Under the pieces are notes generated by a model that was not told the origin of the DNA, searched no databases, and saw only the letters and a program-made list of their open reading frames with translations. From contig NW_004955418.1 in NCBI RefSeq assembly GCF_000276665.1, positions 4,687,714 to 4,751,713 on the forward strand: a stretch of DNA of 64,000 nucleotides. The letters are read 5' to 3'. Position numbers and translations under genes: made by a program. The DNA is from Chinchilla lanigera. Its lineage: Eukaryota; Chordata; Mammalia; Rodentia; Chinchillidae. Numbering within the stretch: position 1 is the first letter of the stretch; every line of letters starts with the position of its first letter. Shown here in pieces: positions 10,180-21,807 of this stretch.

Positions 10180-13100
10180 CCATGTTTTCGAGACTATCTT
10201 CTGTTAGGTAATGTCATTAAAGTGAACCAAGTCAAGACACGTTTACTGAGAACATATTAAGCTTGAGAATCCATTCTATCACCTGAGGCAAAAGTGATAC
10301 ATGATTGTTCCTGTCAGGGTCTACTTAGTAGACAGTCACCTTCCCAGTTACTTTATGGAGAATGCCATATATAGAATATAGTAAACAGTTAACTAGCTAC
10401 TAAAGAACTGAAAAGACGTGCAACGAACACTCAGGCATCACCAAGGCCATAGGATACAGCTTTTACCTCTGGAGTTTAAGGGGCAGAAAAAGAGTAGAAG
10501 TTCTAAACCTTAGAAACTTAGAGATAGGAACTCACAAGGGAAAACTCAGATCCTTGAAAAGAAGTGGCCTGTCGGTGTAATGTCCTTCAGCCGGAAGAAC
10601 GCGTGGGTGCAGGGCTCTCTGAAGCACATGCTACTGGTTTCCTAAGTTGGAAGACTACAGAGGGAATCAAGCACAGTTACCAGAATGACCTGGGGCACCT
10701 GGGGTGCAGCAGTGTCCCCAGAGTTCCTGCCAAGAACAGCAGACAAATGGAGTAAGTCCTCCCGCCTTTTCTAACCTTCCATCTCCCTCTAGCTTTCCTG
10801 TGGGCAGAATCTAAAATAGTGTCACTTTTTGCAGGTCAAAGCAAAGGTGTGACTGTGGAGCCTTAGCCCTTCAGCACAAAGGAGAGAATAAAAGGATCAG
10901 TTTGAGATTGAGGAACAGTAGATTTTAATTCACACACTCTTGTGGTTTGCAGTGTAATACAGTGACTTTGTACACTATTATGGAAGGTATCGTAAAATTG
11001 GCGGGTCATAGAAAAATATGGGAAGGCACGCTCGCATCCTGTAAACTCTAGTATAAAAGAGGTATTAAATGTGTCCTCTGTAAGCTAATTTAAAAAGAAT
11101 TCTGAGTCACTTGAAGTCATTATTATGGCTCCTCCTTCTGCCGGGGTTTTGGAACCATCCTTCACTGAGCTAAAGCAAAAGACGTTACACTGTTTGTTCC
11201 TGAGAGGTCCATTTTCTCTCCTTCCTGTGAGACACCAGCATCATTTCCTTAAAGAACTTAGGGCTTATACAAAGCAGGGAAAAAAATTCTGTGTGCTTTT
11301 GCTTTTGGCTCTACAAAAGCATCTTAGCCTTTCTCAAACATAAAGATGAGAAGGGGCTAGCTACCTGCTTAAAAAACATGGGATAAAAGAAGGACAATTA
11401 GTATTTTAATACAATTGCTTGCCATACAAAATACAGTGCCTGTGAGATTTAATTATGTACAAAGGAATGTGCAAAAGTTATATAGCATGTCTTACTTTGT
11501 ACTCAGGGGGATTATACTGAGTACGTCCTCCCCCAAAAGCTGGACACTGAAACACGGATATCCCTCCTGCTACACCATGAAGAAGGGGCATATGAGAGAA
11601 TGTCCCCACTGTTCAGGTGATATGATTTACATGTAAAATGATTGACATAATGGAGAAAACTGAAAAAGAAAACAATGACTTTTGTTTTAATTAGCATTAC
11701 TGTTTTCAAAATATTTAAAACACTAGTTATACATTTATGAACTACCATATTACTGGTATCCATAAAAATACTTCCAATTCTTTGCTACTTTCCTCACTGC
11801 AGAACAAAGAGAGCCTGAAACTCAGTAATTTCCAGTGCTAATTTCAGAATCCTTAGCAATACTGAACATGCTATTCGATGTATATATTATTTGCCAACAT
11901 GATTTGTGCTCTTGAGATTCTGAGTGTACTGTAGAGCTTGGGCTGGTGTTAAAGTATTATCTCTGGAGCTTCTATTTAGGAAAAATCTTGGGAAAGGAGG
12001 CTTGTGTTCTGCAAAGAACATCTAATAGATGTCAGGAACATTTATTACTGGCAGCCGTGAGTACTTCTAGTGGTGCCATGAACACTGAGAAATCACTTTT
12101 CAAGAGACTTCCTGTGGCTTCACATCTCCAATATTGCAACTTCAGTGTGCAGTGAGATATTAAGGCATCCGTGCTTTGGTTCGTCCTCTGCTAGAAGTGG
12201 ATTTTAGTAACTGTTGTACTTCAGAGATAACTGGACATGATAATAATAAAAGACCGCCTGACAGTGCTGAGAAATAGAGCCATATATCATTATCAGAAAC
12301 AAAACTGCAGTGTGGATGTCTTAGGTCTCTTAGCACATCACATAAAAAGGCAAGCTAGCTGTCCAAAGATGCTGTCCTTTTCACCTGGTTTTACATTTTG
12401 AACCTTCTCCCACTAAAGTCATGACTAATTCTGATAACAAAGTGGACCGCATGCTACTTCCCTGCCTGTTTTGTTGCTCTGTCATTTCAAACCTATCACG
12501 TATGTTACTTAGAGGAACAAATAGCATGTACCCTTGAAAATATTTTCCTTCAGCTTACCCTGACATAAAAGAGAACACAACGATTCAAAGTGCCAGATTA
12601 GTATCTTAGTGTGTGTGCTCAACCTGAAAGGAAATTAGTGAAGCTGAAAGACTTCTCATACAATTATACATCAAGAAATTGTATTCAGTCATTTTGATAA
12701 CAAGCAAATGCTTGATGATAAGCAACCCTTAAATGTTCCCTTCACATCCTTTCTCTCCTAACACAAGAACAAAGCTCTTTCTAATAAAGCTTCTTCCTCC
12801 CACCAGTCTTCAGTGGCACCCAGGAAAAATAGTAAATTAAAGTCTGTGCCCATGAATCACTAAGATTTTTCCAACCTCTCCGAGGCAAAGAGATTTATGT
12901 GATGAAACCAATAGCTTTTCGCAACTTGTCACACAGTGTGCATTGTCTGCACAATAAGATATGTCCTTCTCTGTTTGTCCGTGTTAGCCAGTCTCCAAAG
13001 GTCACAAAAGCTAAATCCAAATATAATGGCATCTGGTCACATCTCTATTACCGAGAGACTACTAGCCAACTGTAAGCAATGCACTCATTAATGCAGACTA

Positions 13101-15190
13101 GCGTTTCTCTTAGCCTTTATTATACTCCTGTGCATAGGCTCAAGACAGTTTATGTTCACTTGAATGAATAAGCTATTTTAAACTAAAAGAAAAATACAGG
13201 TCATCATCATCATCATCAAGCTGAGTTGGACTTTGCTGGTTTGTTTTTAGCTTCTGTGAAAATTTTCAGAAGAAATTACTCAAACAATGATTTTAATTCT
13301 AAAAGCCAACAACTGCATGAAGGTAAAATATTTATTCCCAAGAGAAGCAGATATTACCTTACATAAAACTCTAAATTGAATTCCCAATTGAGCTATTAGT
13401 CTAAGTGCTCATTAATCTGTAGGAACTCAGAAATCCCTAGGACTCAAAGTCTGTTTGGTTATCACAGTGGCACTGGGAAGAGATTAAGAACAGTGTTGGA
13501 GTCCACTCACAAAGTGTGAAGGAAAAGTGAAGAGATTTCATTCTAGATGCTATTTTTTCCTGTCCTGAAGCCAGCCAATTTTTCTTATTCTCTGTGAAAC
13601 CCAACCTATTCAGAAAGACCTAGCTGATAAGTTCCTGTGAAGAATAAAATTAACTAGAACCACCTCTTAAATGTATTAACTGAAATCCCATCTTCTCACA
13701 ATGCAAATGGAAAATATTTTTTCTTCCTTCATAAGTTAAAAGTTAAAAACAACTCATTCCACTGTGAATGGGAAATCTTCAATAGTACAATGCAAAGATT
13801 TCAGCCTTCCTTGCTGTAGTGGCTCCCATGCCTACCTGATTTAATGACACTGAAAAGCTATAGTAGTTGTTGTACTCTGCAGATAACACATGAAAGTGTA
13901 GCTCTGGGTGAGAAATAACATGACATCAAAGCTACTCAAGAAAAACACATTCATTAGACATGAAAACAACAAGGGAGAAAAGTTCAAGTTTGCCCTCAAA
14001 AGAAGTGTGACATGTCAAGATTCTGAGGTCACATTAAATCCTACAAAGCCAAGGACAACCTTCTGTCTTTGATAAAGCTGCTTTGTTGTGAAGGAGTTGA
14101 GTATTTAAAGAATTATGTCACATTTAACCCAGATCACAGGTTATGGTCTCCACTGCACGGTCACACTGAAGTTCCAACCTAGCAAGTCCCCTGAGGAGAA
14201 ATGAAAATGGTGCTGTTTGCTAATAGTGTGACTTTCAATCCTGTCAGGGAGGAAATAGCTAATGCAACAAACCTTCCTCGAAGGAGAAAAAGAAGGCATT
14301 TGAATAACTCTGAGCTTCTGAATGATCAAGCACAGACAGAGATGAATGAATTTACTATTTCATCTCTGGGATAGTAAGGAAAGAGGTAGAATCAGAGCCA
14401 AGGATCCTGGTTTTCATTCTCATTTATACCTCTAATGCATTAAAGCATTCATGAGCAACCAACTCACTTTGCTTATTTGAGTTACTATTTATTAAGTCCT
14501 AAAATGCATGGTACTCTGGATATATATATAAAGTTCCCCCATTCTTCCAAGAGATCTGAATAGCACTGGTCTGTCTGTCATTAAGTCTCTAAATAGTAAG
14601 CAAAAATCTAGATATAGGACTGATTTTCTGCTAAGCTGAACTACGACTCTCAAATCTCTCTTCCCCATGTGGTTCAGGTTAGGTTGGCCCGAAGAGAAAT
14701 TCCCATGACAGCCCAGAGGAGGGCTGTAGCAGTAGGCTTACTGCACTCACACAGAGCCTCCACAGCTCATGCATGCTGCTGCTTCTTGGATGGCTCACTA
14801 TATTGCATTATGCATCAAGAGAATGCTCTTGCAGTCCTTTGACTCCTACCAAATCTTCTCTTTCAACTTTTCCAGGCATGCATGCAGCTGTACAGCAAAG
14901 GGCTCCACAAAGCCTCCTGATTTCTCCTTCATCAGGGTTACATGTATGGAGGATCTAATGCAGGTCTGGTTTGTCCTTGTGGAATTTACTTGTCCCACAG
15001 GTTCCAGTGTATACCTGATGTATATCCAGCTTTCCTATCACTACCTGTTGTGCTGCTCCGCAGTGACCATGGTGCATTCCAATGGCAGATGCAAAAGCTT
15101 TTCTTAGACTTCTTTATCCTCATGGTACCTAATTGAAAATTTTCTCCAATCTATTGCCAATCCCTTCTACACTTTTACTTCCCTAGCTTT
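10180..15190. other. Unique sequence, no gene seen
   Basis: About 5 kb without a confident repeat or gene. It includes a short TCA microsatellite (13202-13218) and three overlapping plus-strand frames at 14769-15136 (112, 61 and 64 codons) that share one stretch in different phases and show no family motif. Several frames at 10.5-12.2 kb (60-83 codons) look like chance. Confidence 0.5.
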
Positions 15191-15207
15191 TCTTAAGAAT
15201 CAGAACA

Positions 15208-15313
15208 AGGGGCTGGGGATTTAGCTCAGCGGCAAAGCGCCTGCCTGGCAAGTGCAAGGTCGTGAGTTCGGTTCCCGGTACCGGAGAAAAACCAAAAAAA
15301 AAAAAAAAAAAAA
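15208..15313 (+). mobile_element. Young ID SINE, forward orientation
   Basis: A full ID body from 'ggggctggggatttagctca' through B-box-like 'gagttcggttccc' and 'ggtaccggagaaaaacc' to an A tail. The 12-bp flank 'agaatcagaaca' occurs on both sides (15196-15207 and 15314-15325) and a third time after the adjoining B1 (15470-15481). The internal pol III promoter boxes look intact. Confidence 0.95.
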
Positions 15314-15325
15314 AGAATCAGAACA

Positions 15326-15469
15326 GCGTGTGGTGCACACCTGTAATCCCAGCACTTTGGAGGCTGAGGCAGGAGGATGGTTGCAAGTTCAAGACCAGCC
15401 TGAGCTACCAAGTGAGCTCAAGGCCAGCCTGAACTGCATAAAGAGACCCTGTCTCGAAAAAGAAAAAAC
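15326..15469 (+). mobile_element. B1 SINE with internal duplication, forward orientation
   Basis: It has the 7SL-derived B1 body 'gcacacctgtaatcccagca', 'ctttggaggctgaggcagga' and 'agaccctgtctcg', with the rodent-type duplication of about 29 bp visible as two versions of 'caagaccagcctgagct' and 'caaggccagcctgaact'. It is bounded by 'agaatcagaaca' copies at 15314-15325 and 15470-15481. It directly abuts the A tail and duplication of the ID element upstream. Confidence 0.94.
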
Positions 15470-15481
15470 AGAATCAGAACA

Positions 15482-16009
15482 TCTAATTTCTACAATAGAT
15501 CACTCATCTAGATCTTTCATTCCCTGATCAAGCCCGCCTTACAATTTTGTGGGTTAGGAGTTTGGGCAGAAATTGAACAGGTTATTCTTCTCTGCTCAAG
15601 TGTTGACCGGGTCCCTATGTGGCATTTGGCTGCTACTTGAACATCCTGGAGGTCTCCAACAGTGTCAGTGATATGCCTGAAGCCCTAAAACAGAGGCATC
15701 TGAAAGCTGGACTGCTTGTGGTCCCTCTACCTCTCATGTGGTCTTTTCCACAAGATATCTGAACTTCTTACAAAGAAGCTCAGAGTTCAATTCTAAAAGA
15801 GAAGGAACCCATCAGTCCTCTTAAAGAGTAGCCTGACACTGGCATGGCATCTACTCTGCTGTTTCTGACTGGTCACAGCAGTTACAAATACACTTTAAGG
15901 GACCAAGAAAATAAAACAGAGCCACACAGAGAATTTTCCATCATTGTACTCCACTACAGAGTAAAATAGGCCTTGTTGAAATGCTAAATCTAGTTTTGTT
16001 AGAAGTTTA
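15482..16009. other. Unassigned stretch, possibly an ancient repeat
   Basis: Around 15540-15860 a pattern such as 'gtgggttaggagtttgggca', 'ctctcatgtggtcttttcca' and 'gaacttcttacaaagaagct' reminds me of an old interspersed mammalian repeat, but I cannot name the family. No coding frame stands out. Confidence 0.3.
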
Positions 16010-16205
16010 TCCTTCCACTGTATTCTTCCTCACTACGTTCTGTGCCATTTTATGTTTATTTACTTGTCTACTCGTGGCTGTTATTTTATGTGATCCACTT
16101 ATTTAGCCACCTTCTACTCCCCTAGTGAGATTTTAAACTCTTTAGGAACAGGTTTCTCTTTTAGGCCTATGCTCCACTGTTCCCAAACCTGTAGTCTCTG
16201 GAATA
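16010..16205 (+). mobile_element. L2 LINE 3' fragment
   Basis: A T-rich 'tttatttacttgtctactcg' is followed by 'ctactcccctagtgagattt' and 'aaactctttaggaacaggtt', parallel to the L2 3' end (cccactagactgtgagctccttgagggcaggg). Diverged, and called by eye. Confidence 0.5.
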
Positions 16206-16287
16206 TTCAGAGGTAAGAAACATAAAGGCCTGGAAGTCAAACATGGCAGAGCCCCAATGGCTGAGGAATTGGAAATAAAGTATTATT

Positions 16288-17000
16288 GTAGTTAGGGTTT
16301 GCAAGGGAAACAATATAGAATACATAATTTATAGGATTATTTCATAATAGTCACCCAAAGGGTCAAATGCAAAGAGTTCAGGAAATCTATCCACACACTA
16401 AAGACCCAAAGAATCAAACTGAGGGCCTGGACCCCACAGTAATGTCGTGCATGAGTCCAGTTGAAGACTTAGAGCCCATAACAATACCCCCACAAGTCCA
16501 ACTGGAGGCCTAGGACACACGACAATGTCTCGTGCAAGTCTGTATCAAGGATCTGCACTGGGAAGGGCCAAAGGTCAATGGTGGAAGCCAGAAAATCTGT
16601 GCCAGCAGGCTGAGGGATGTGCACTGGAGCCCAGAAGCAATGCTCAAAGTAAGGCCAGAGCTCTCCCGAAAAGCACCACAGCCATCCTCAGTGACAACAA
16701 GGTCTTGAGCTCTTCCATCAATGAGAAGAGCCGAGTTCATATCAAGAAAGCCAGCACTGATAAGCTTTTCCAGGAGAATTCACAGCACACCATCTTCCCC
16801 TCCGGAGCCAGGAAGTAATGCTCAAAGTGAGGACTAGTGCTCTCCCAAAGTGAACAGTAGTCATTCTCAGCAACAACAAGGTCCTGAGCTCCTCCAACAG
16901 TGAGAAGAGCCACGTTCATGTCAGGAAAGCCAGCATGACAAGCTTCTCAGGAGAACCAACATCCCTGAGAGAACCAACAGCTCTACTGCTTCCTCTCCAT
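16288..17000 (-). mobile_element. Candidate ERVL-type LTR, reverse orientation, with internal duplication
   Basis: The plus strand opens 'gtagttagggtttgcaaggg' then 'aaacaatatagaatacata' and 'tttataggattatttca', which resembles the reverse complement of the 3' end of MLT2/MT2-type ERVL LTRs. The interior repeats: about 16633-16790 is followed by a related copy at about 16811-16965, offset 178-180 bp and sharing 'aatgctcaaagt', 'caacaacaaggtc', 'gagaagagcc' and 'aagccagca'. The left edge is reasonable; the right edge is uncertain. No retroviral coding sequence is attached. Confidence 0.4.
16633..16965. repeat. Tandem duplication, unit about 178-180 bp
   Basis: Two neighbouring copies (16633-16790 and 16811-16965) share order and many short exact blocks but differ at perhaps a quarter of positions. 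The offset is 178 at 'aatgctcaaagt' and 180 at 'aagccagca', so small indels separate them. The duplication is old. Confidence 0.75.
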
Positions 17001-17710
17001 TTCTCCTTTGAACCATCCTCAGGTGAGCCCTCCATGCCCAGCACCATGCTGTGTCAGTTCATCTGGATGTTACAAGTTGACCACCAGCTGTCAGTCCACC
17101 ACAAGTATAGTGTGGTGCTTTACATCTTGAAAATGTCCAATCCTGGTGACCAACTGATAGACAGGATGCCTGTGGCTCTCACTCACAGTATCTGTCCCAG
17201 GCTCCTTTTTTTCAGTAACCAAGAGTAGAAACACCAACAGTGTTTTCACTCATTACTACATTAATATTCACCATAAGCCTAAGTTTAAAAATAACGGGCA
17301 AAAAGTTTCTTTTGAAAAGAATTGATTTTAACATAATTTTAGTCACACAAACAAGTTGCAAGAAAATACCACAAAGAATTCCTACCATACCTATAAAGAC
17401 ATGATCAGAACTAGGAACTTGCATTTGGTATAATAATATTAAGTAAACTATAGATCTTATTGAAATTTCACTTATTTTTATTCTTAATTTAGAGTTTATG
17501 AAATATGTTTTAAATGTAGTTTAGAACACAAATGTAAGGTCAGCAGAGGGACCAGGTACCAGGGACCGCAACAGAGAGGAGAGGGGAATTATATTGGAAT
17601 GGGAGTGAGGGGTGGGATAGTGACTACAGGTCCGAGAAGCAAGGAGCTAGTTTTATATATCCATAGGTAGAGGGGGCCAGACCCCATTAGGAGTGGTGCG
17701 AAAATCTTGG

Positions 17711-17837
17711 GGTTTTTTTTTTTCTTTAAGTTTTTTTTTGTTTCGTGTTTTTGCTTTTTTTCCGGTACCAGGAATCAAACTCACGACCTCACACTTGCCA
17801 GGCAGGCGCTGTGCCGCTGAGCTAAATCCCCAGCCCC
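17711..17837 (-). mobile_element. ID SINE, reverse orientation, with long impure tail
   Basis: On the minus strand it is the usual ID body ending 'ggtaccgg' but with an extended A-rich tail broken by other bases. The 17-bp flanks 'tggtgcgaaaatcttgg' (17694-17710) and 'tggtgcaaaaattttgg' (17838-17854) are a target duplication with two mismatches. The mismatches and the decayed tail suggest it is older than the copies at 15208 and 40801. Confidence 0.92.
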
Positions 17838-17854
17838 TGGTGCAAAAATTTTGG

Positions 17855-19330
17855 TGGAGTGATCTTTGGCTTGGTTTGAGCAGCCAGGACATTTCTGGGA
17901 GGGGCTGACATTTGTGGATTCGGTTACAGCAGGATGCCTGTCAGAAAGTAAATTAGATTACAGTTATCTTGTCAGATGCAAATTAGATCAGAGATGTGAA
18001 TCAGGGAGGTGGGGTTAGCTTTTGTTTTGCCTGGCGGTGAGGACTGCAATGGATTCTAACAATAAATACCTACAGTTGGGATATAGGATTGTCCCTTCAC
18101 CCCAAAGAACCTTCCTCTTGCTACTCCCTGACCCTGACCAAAGAAAACCCAACAGATAATGATAGTCTATGCGAAGGGGATAATAGCATAGTTCCACCCA
18201 GAAAATGGAAGAATGAGAAAGACTCCGCAGACATTATTCTGTAGCAATGAAGTAATTCTGTAAGTAGATGTTCTGATGGCCCTCTTCCTTAACAATAGGA
18301 CAAGTTCTTCAACTAGACCCAAATTCTGTTGTTTGAGAATATCACAAGAAACAAGAAACAGCCTCTTTGACAGAGATGAGCACAGGAAGGCATAGTGGGA
18401 AATCTCCTGGAAACATCTGTGTAGAGAGTGGAAGAAGGGGCCGTTGAGAAGGGTGAAAGTACCCCGCAAGCCTCGATGGAATTTCCCGCCACCCCATCGG
18501 AGGCTCTGTAGATGGGCTGTATTTAGCACTTTCCTGAGGTTGAATGAGAGTACTGGGTCTTTACACCCTCACGGTAAAAAGTCATCAGATCTAAAAGGGT
18601 GGCATGACCTGGCAATTAGCACTGTCAGCACCGGGTCTGAGCAGCCTCTGTAATCCAGAGGGAAGGTACAAGTGGAATATCCTAGCACCCTTTACAAGGA
18701 AGGAATTGTCCTTTAGATCCTGCTGCTGGAATGAGGGTCTGTAAACATTACAGAGAGCACAGTGCTGTGTGATACTATGGGCTTTCAGCTGGGCCGGTAA
18801 CCATTTCAGGGGAGGAGGAGAGTGGTTTATATTTGGTAAGGAAGAGTGAATGTATATTTGGAGACCAGTGGGGTAGAAGTTGGCACAGAACTGAGGACAA
18901 TGAGACCTCCGCCATAACTGAATGTCGTTGCTTCAGGAACGGGCATCCTCAGAATTGGCTTTGCAGGTCTGAGCTTCGTTTTTCACATGGCTCCCTGCCA
19001 GTAGTTCAGTTGACCCTGGTCTTTCATGGAATAAAACAGAAATGCTGGATACTACGTCTAACCCAAGCCTATTCTGGCCACCTGCAGTGCTCCTCCAAAC
19101 GGTTTTCCTTTCCGGCTGGAAGAATGTATTCAATCCCACAGGGCGACTTTGAAGACTATGTGCTGAAACTATGCTGTTGTGTTATCTTCAGTGGAACCTC
19201 GGTCAGCTTGGATCCCAGATAACGACACGAGAGTGCCTGCCCTCTCTATCTCACCTGCCAAATGTGGTCGCGTGAGCAGAAAATATATTTAAGGCTTTAT
19301 ACTGCTTCGGCCATTTTATTGTGGCCGCTA
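17855..19330. other. Unassigned block, CpG-retaining from about 18.43 kb
   Basis: No repeat family or gene is recognised. Between about 18430 and 19330 CpG dinucleotides are clearly commoner than elsewhere (for example 'cgacacgag', 'ggtcgcgtg', 'cttcggcc' near 19220-19310). Frames of 120 codons (18167-18529, minus) and 129 codons (18833-19222, plus) lie here but show no known motif. It could be a young LTR-retrotransposon segment, a decayed regulatory island or a pseudogene. Confidence 0.35.
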
Positions 19331-19551
19331 GCTATCTATGGTCTAGTGCAGTACATGCACACACACTGTGCACACAAGCACACTTCTAAATAGTAATAGT
19401 TCAAAATGCAATTTTAGGAAGGTATGTATAGTAGCCACAATGATTCAGATTTTCTCAGCAGAAATCTAACAAAATTTATAGATTTTAATGGATAAATTAT
19501 TAAAGTTTATCAAGAGATGCTGAAAACTGAGAGCAATGTAGAAAAACATCT

Positions 19552-19579
19552 GGAGAGAGAGAGAGACAGAGAGAGAGAT
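19552..19579. repeat. GA microsatellite
   Basis: An impure run of GA units with one 'gagacagaga' interruption. Confidence 0.85.
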
Positions 19580-19789
19580 GGGGAGATTAGGAGCGATGGA
19601 CACGTAAAAGATATAGTCATGTGAAGATGTCACTTCTCATCAAGTTACACTAAATATTAAGCACATGTCCTATCACTTCTCAGTGAGAAAGTTCATGAAA
19701 TTTGACAAGTTTAGTTTAAATGGATATAGAATAAAAATGGCCAAAATAACAAGGATATACATGAATACAAACAAGGTAGAATAATCCTT

Positions 19790-20640
19790 TTTTAGGTACT
19801 TTTTGTTGTTGTTGTTGCTAAATACGGGGATCATGATAACATGGCAATAGCGCTGAGACAGATAAAGACCAGTGCACCAGAAGGTGGGGTTCTGAAATAG
19901 ACCCATGCTTGTGCTGAAACATGATGTATGATGAATCAGGTAGAAAGGAGAAACCATACGATAAATGGAAGCAAAGAAAGAATTTATCATTCAAAATTAG
20001 ATCTGATTGGAAAGGGAAAGGCAAAACTTTGTAAAACTCTTAAAAGAAATATTAAATAATATCTTTATGGGCTAAAAATAAAAATGATTTTTTAAACAAA
20101 ACGCATAAGCCATGAACCTCAAGTGACTGACTGAGGGCATTAGAGTTATGAATCTTTCTATCAAAATACACCACCAGAAAGTGAAAACAAAAGCTACAAA
20201 ATTCTACCACACCAACACAAAGAAGGAAATCTGATAAAAACAATGATCAAAACATATGAAGAAACATGAGTTAATAAGAATGCAATACATGGCTTATGCA
20301 ATTATTAAATACCAAAACCTGAAGAAACAAGGGAAAAAGTCTATAAATGGCTCTAAGTGAAGAATGTAGAAATGCATACAATGTTATGACAGTCAGCAGG
20401 GAAAGTAAGTGTGTATGTCGGGATGGATGGATCTCAGACACAGTCTGTTGAAGTAAAAAGCAAGTCTTAGAAGACCCCCATATACATGTACAGTTTATAT
20501 CATTTCAAAGCACCATATTCTTTTATATGCATTTTAAAATTATAAAAAGGGTGAGGTAATACAAATCATGAAAAACCAGAATACCACTTGGCATTTCTGG
20601 AAATAAAAATAAAGATTGCTCCTCTCACTGCAGGAAGAAA
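19790..20640 (+). mobile_element. Old L1M LINE fragment (ORF2 C-terminal part and 3' end)
   Basis: The blocks 'ggttctgaaatagaccca', 'gtaaaactcttaaaagaaat', 'aatatctttatgggctaaaa' and 'atgattttttaaacaaaac' run in the order of the L1 ORF2 C-terminal region. The text near 20390-20520 fits an L1M 3' end. Heavily mutated; both edges are approximate. Confidence 0.68.
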
Positions 20641-21110
20641 AAGGTAAAAACAACCAGGCAAATGTTACTGAGGACAATGAGCAGAGAGGAATTTTGAAAA
20701 AGACTGATGGAAGCTAAGGGAAGAGAGACGAAAAAGCAAGAGAAATAGCGAGGAGGTGAAAGGCATTGAGACCAGAGCCAAGAGGGCAAGCACAGCTGCA
20801 GGGAGAGGTGCAGGCAGAGGTTTGCTGGTGTTTACCAAGGAGTGTGCAGAGGACAGGGTTTAAACACATGCAGCATGCACCGTGTACACACATAGCATAG
20901 AATATATAGGTGGGCATAAAAGCCTCACACATTTGACAGGTGGATGTTATGTACCACATTATTTAGGAACAATAATAAAACACTTGATACTCTTTATTGT
21001 AAATTCCACGTTGATTCTTTAAAAGTGATTTCATCGATTGTTGCCAAACTCATATCCTTGATGACTTAACTTACTGCCATTACAGCTGGCTTTTTATGAC
21101 AAAATTATTT
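20641..21110. other. Spacer between L1M fragments
   Basis: A purine-rich part (20690-20830) followed by AT-rich sequence. No gene or named repeat was seen. Confidence 0.5.
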
Positions 21111-21247
21111 TTCTTTTCTAGACAGCTATATTTAGAAATAATTGATATACAAAGGACTACACATATCTAATAGTTTGATGAGTTTGTACCTATGCAAAAA
21201 ATCATGAAAATACCCAACACCTCTCTAAAGTTTTTTGTAGATCTTTC

Positions 21248-21308
21248 TTTTGTTTTGGTTTTGGTTTCGGTTTTGCTTTGGTTTTGGTTTTGGTTTTGGT
21301 TTTGCTTT
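21248..21308. repeat. TTTTGG hexamer simple repeat
   Basis: About ten units of TTTTGG with a few TTTCGG and TTTTGC variants, inside the antisense L1M 3' UTR. Expanded simple repeat; nothing else marks it as telomeric. Confidence 0.9.
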
Positions 21309-21807
21309 CTGTATGTGTGTGTGAGGAACACTTAACCTGGTCTGTACCCTCTTGACAGATTTTGGAGTGCACAATACTACGTCGTTGCCAATAGACACAT
21401 ATTCTACAGCAGATCTCCAAAATGTATTCATGTGACACAACTAAAACATTACACACATTGACCAATTCCCTATTTCCTCTTCTTCATAACCCCACCAGCC
21501 CTATTATATGTTATGCTTCTATGAGTTTGACTGTTACAGGTACTGCTTACAAGTGGACTCATGACATTTGCCCCTCTGTGACTGACTTTTGTCACTTAGC
21601 ACAATGTCCAATCCACACATGGCAGGATTTCCTTACTTTAGAAGACTAAATAGCATTCCACTGTACCTATACCCCACATTTTTGCTATATGTTTATCGGT
21701 CAGTGGACATATAAGTTATTTACACTTCTTGGTTCTTGTGAATAATGCAGCAATGAACATGGGAGTGCAGCTATCTTGAGATTATTATTTCAACTCCTTT
21801 GTCTATA

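Noticed and set aside
14769..15136. Three overlapping plus-strand frames of 61-112 codons
   Set aside because: They occupy different phases of the same stretch with no coding signature; such overlap is expected by chance.
15208..15313. tRNA-Ala gene
   Set aside because: The cloverleaf-like head and B box are those of an ID SINE. The A tail and target duplication prove retroposition.
16288..17230. Coding exon suggested by paired 97-codon frames (16525-16818 and 16935-17228)
   Set aside because: The frames follow the duplicated LTR-like unit and mirror frames on the other strand, which indicates a repeat rather than a protein.
18833..19222. 129-codon plus-strand open frame in the CpG-retaining block
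   Set aside because: No motif and no clear exon or promoter context. Kept only as part of the unassigned block, not as a gene.
21248..21308. Interstitial telomere sequence
   Set aside because: The unit is TTTTGG, not the vertebrate TTAGGG, and it sits in an L1 3' UTR.
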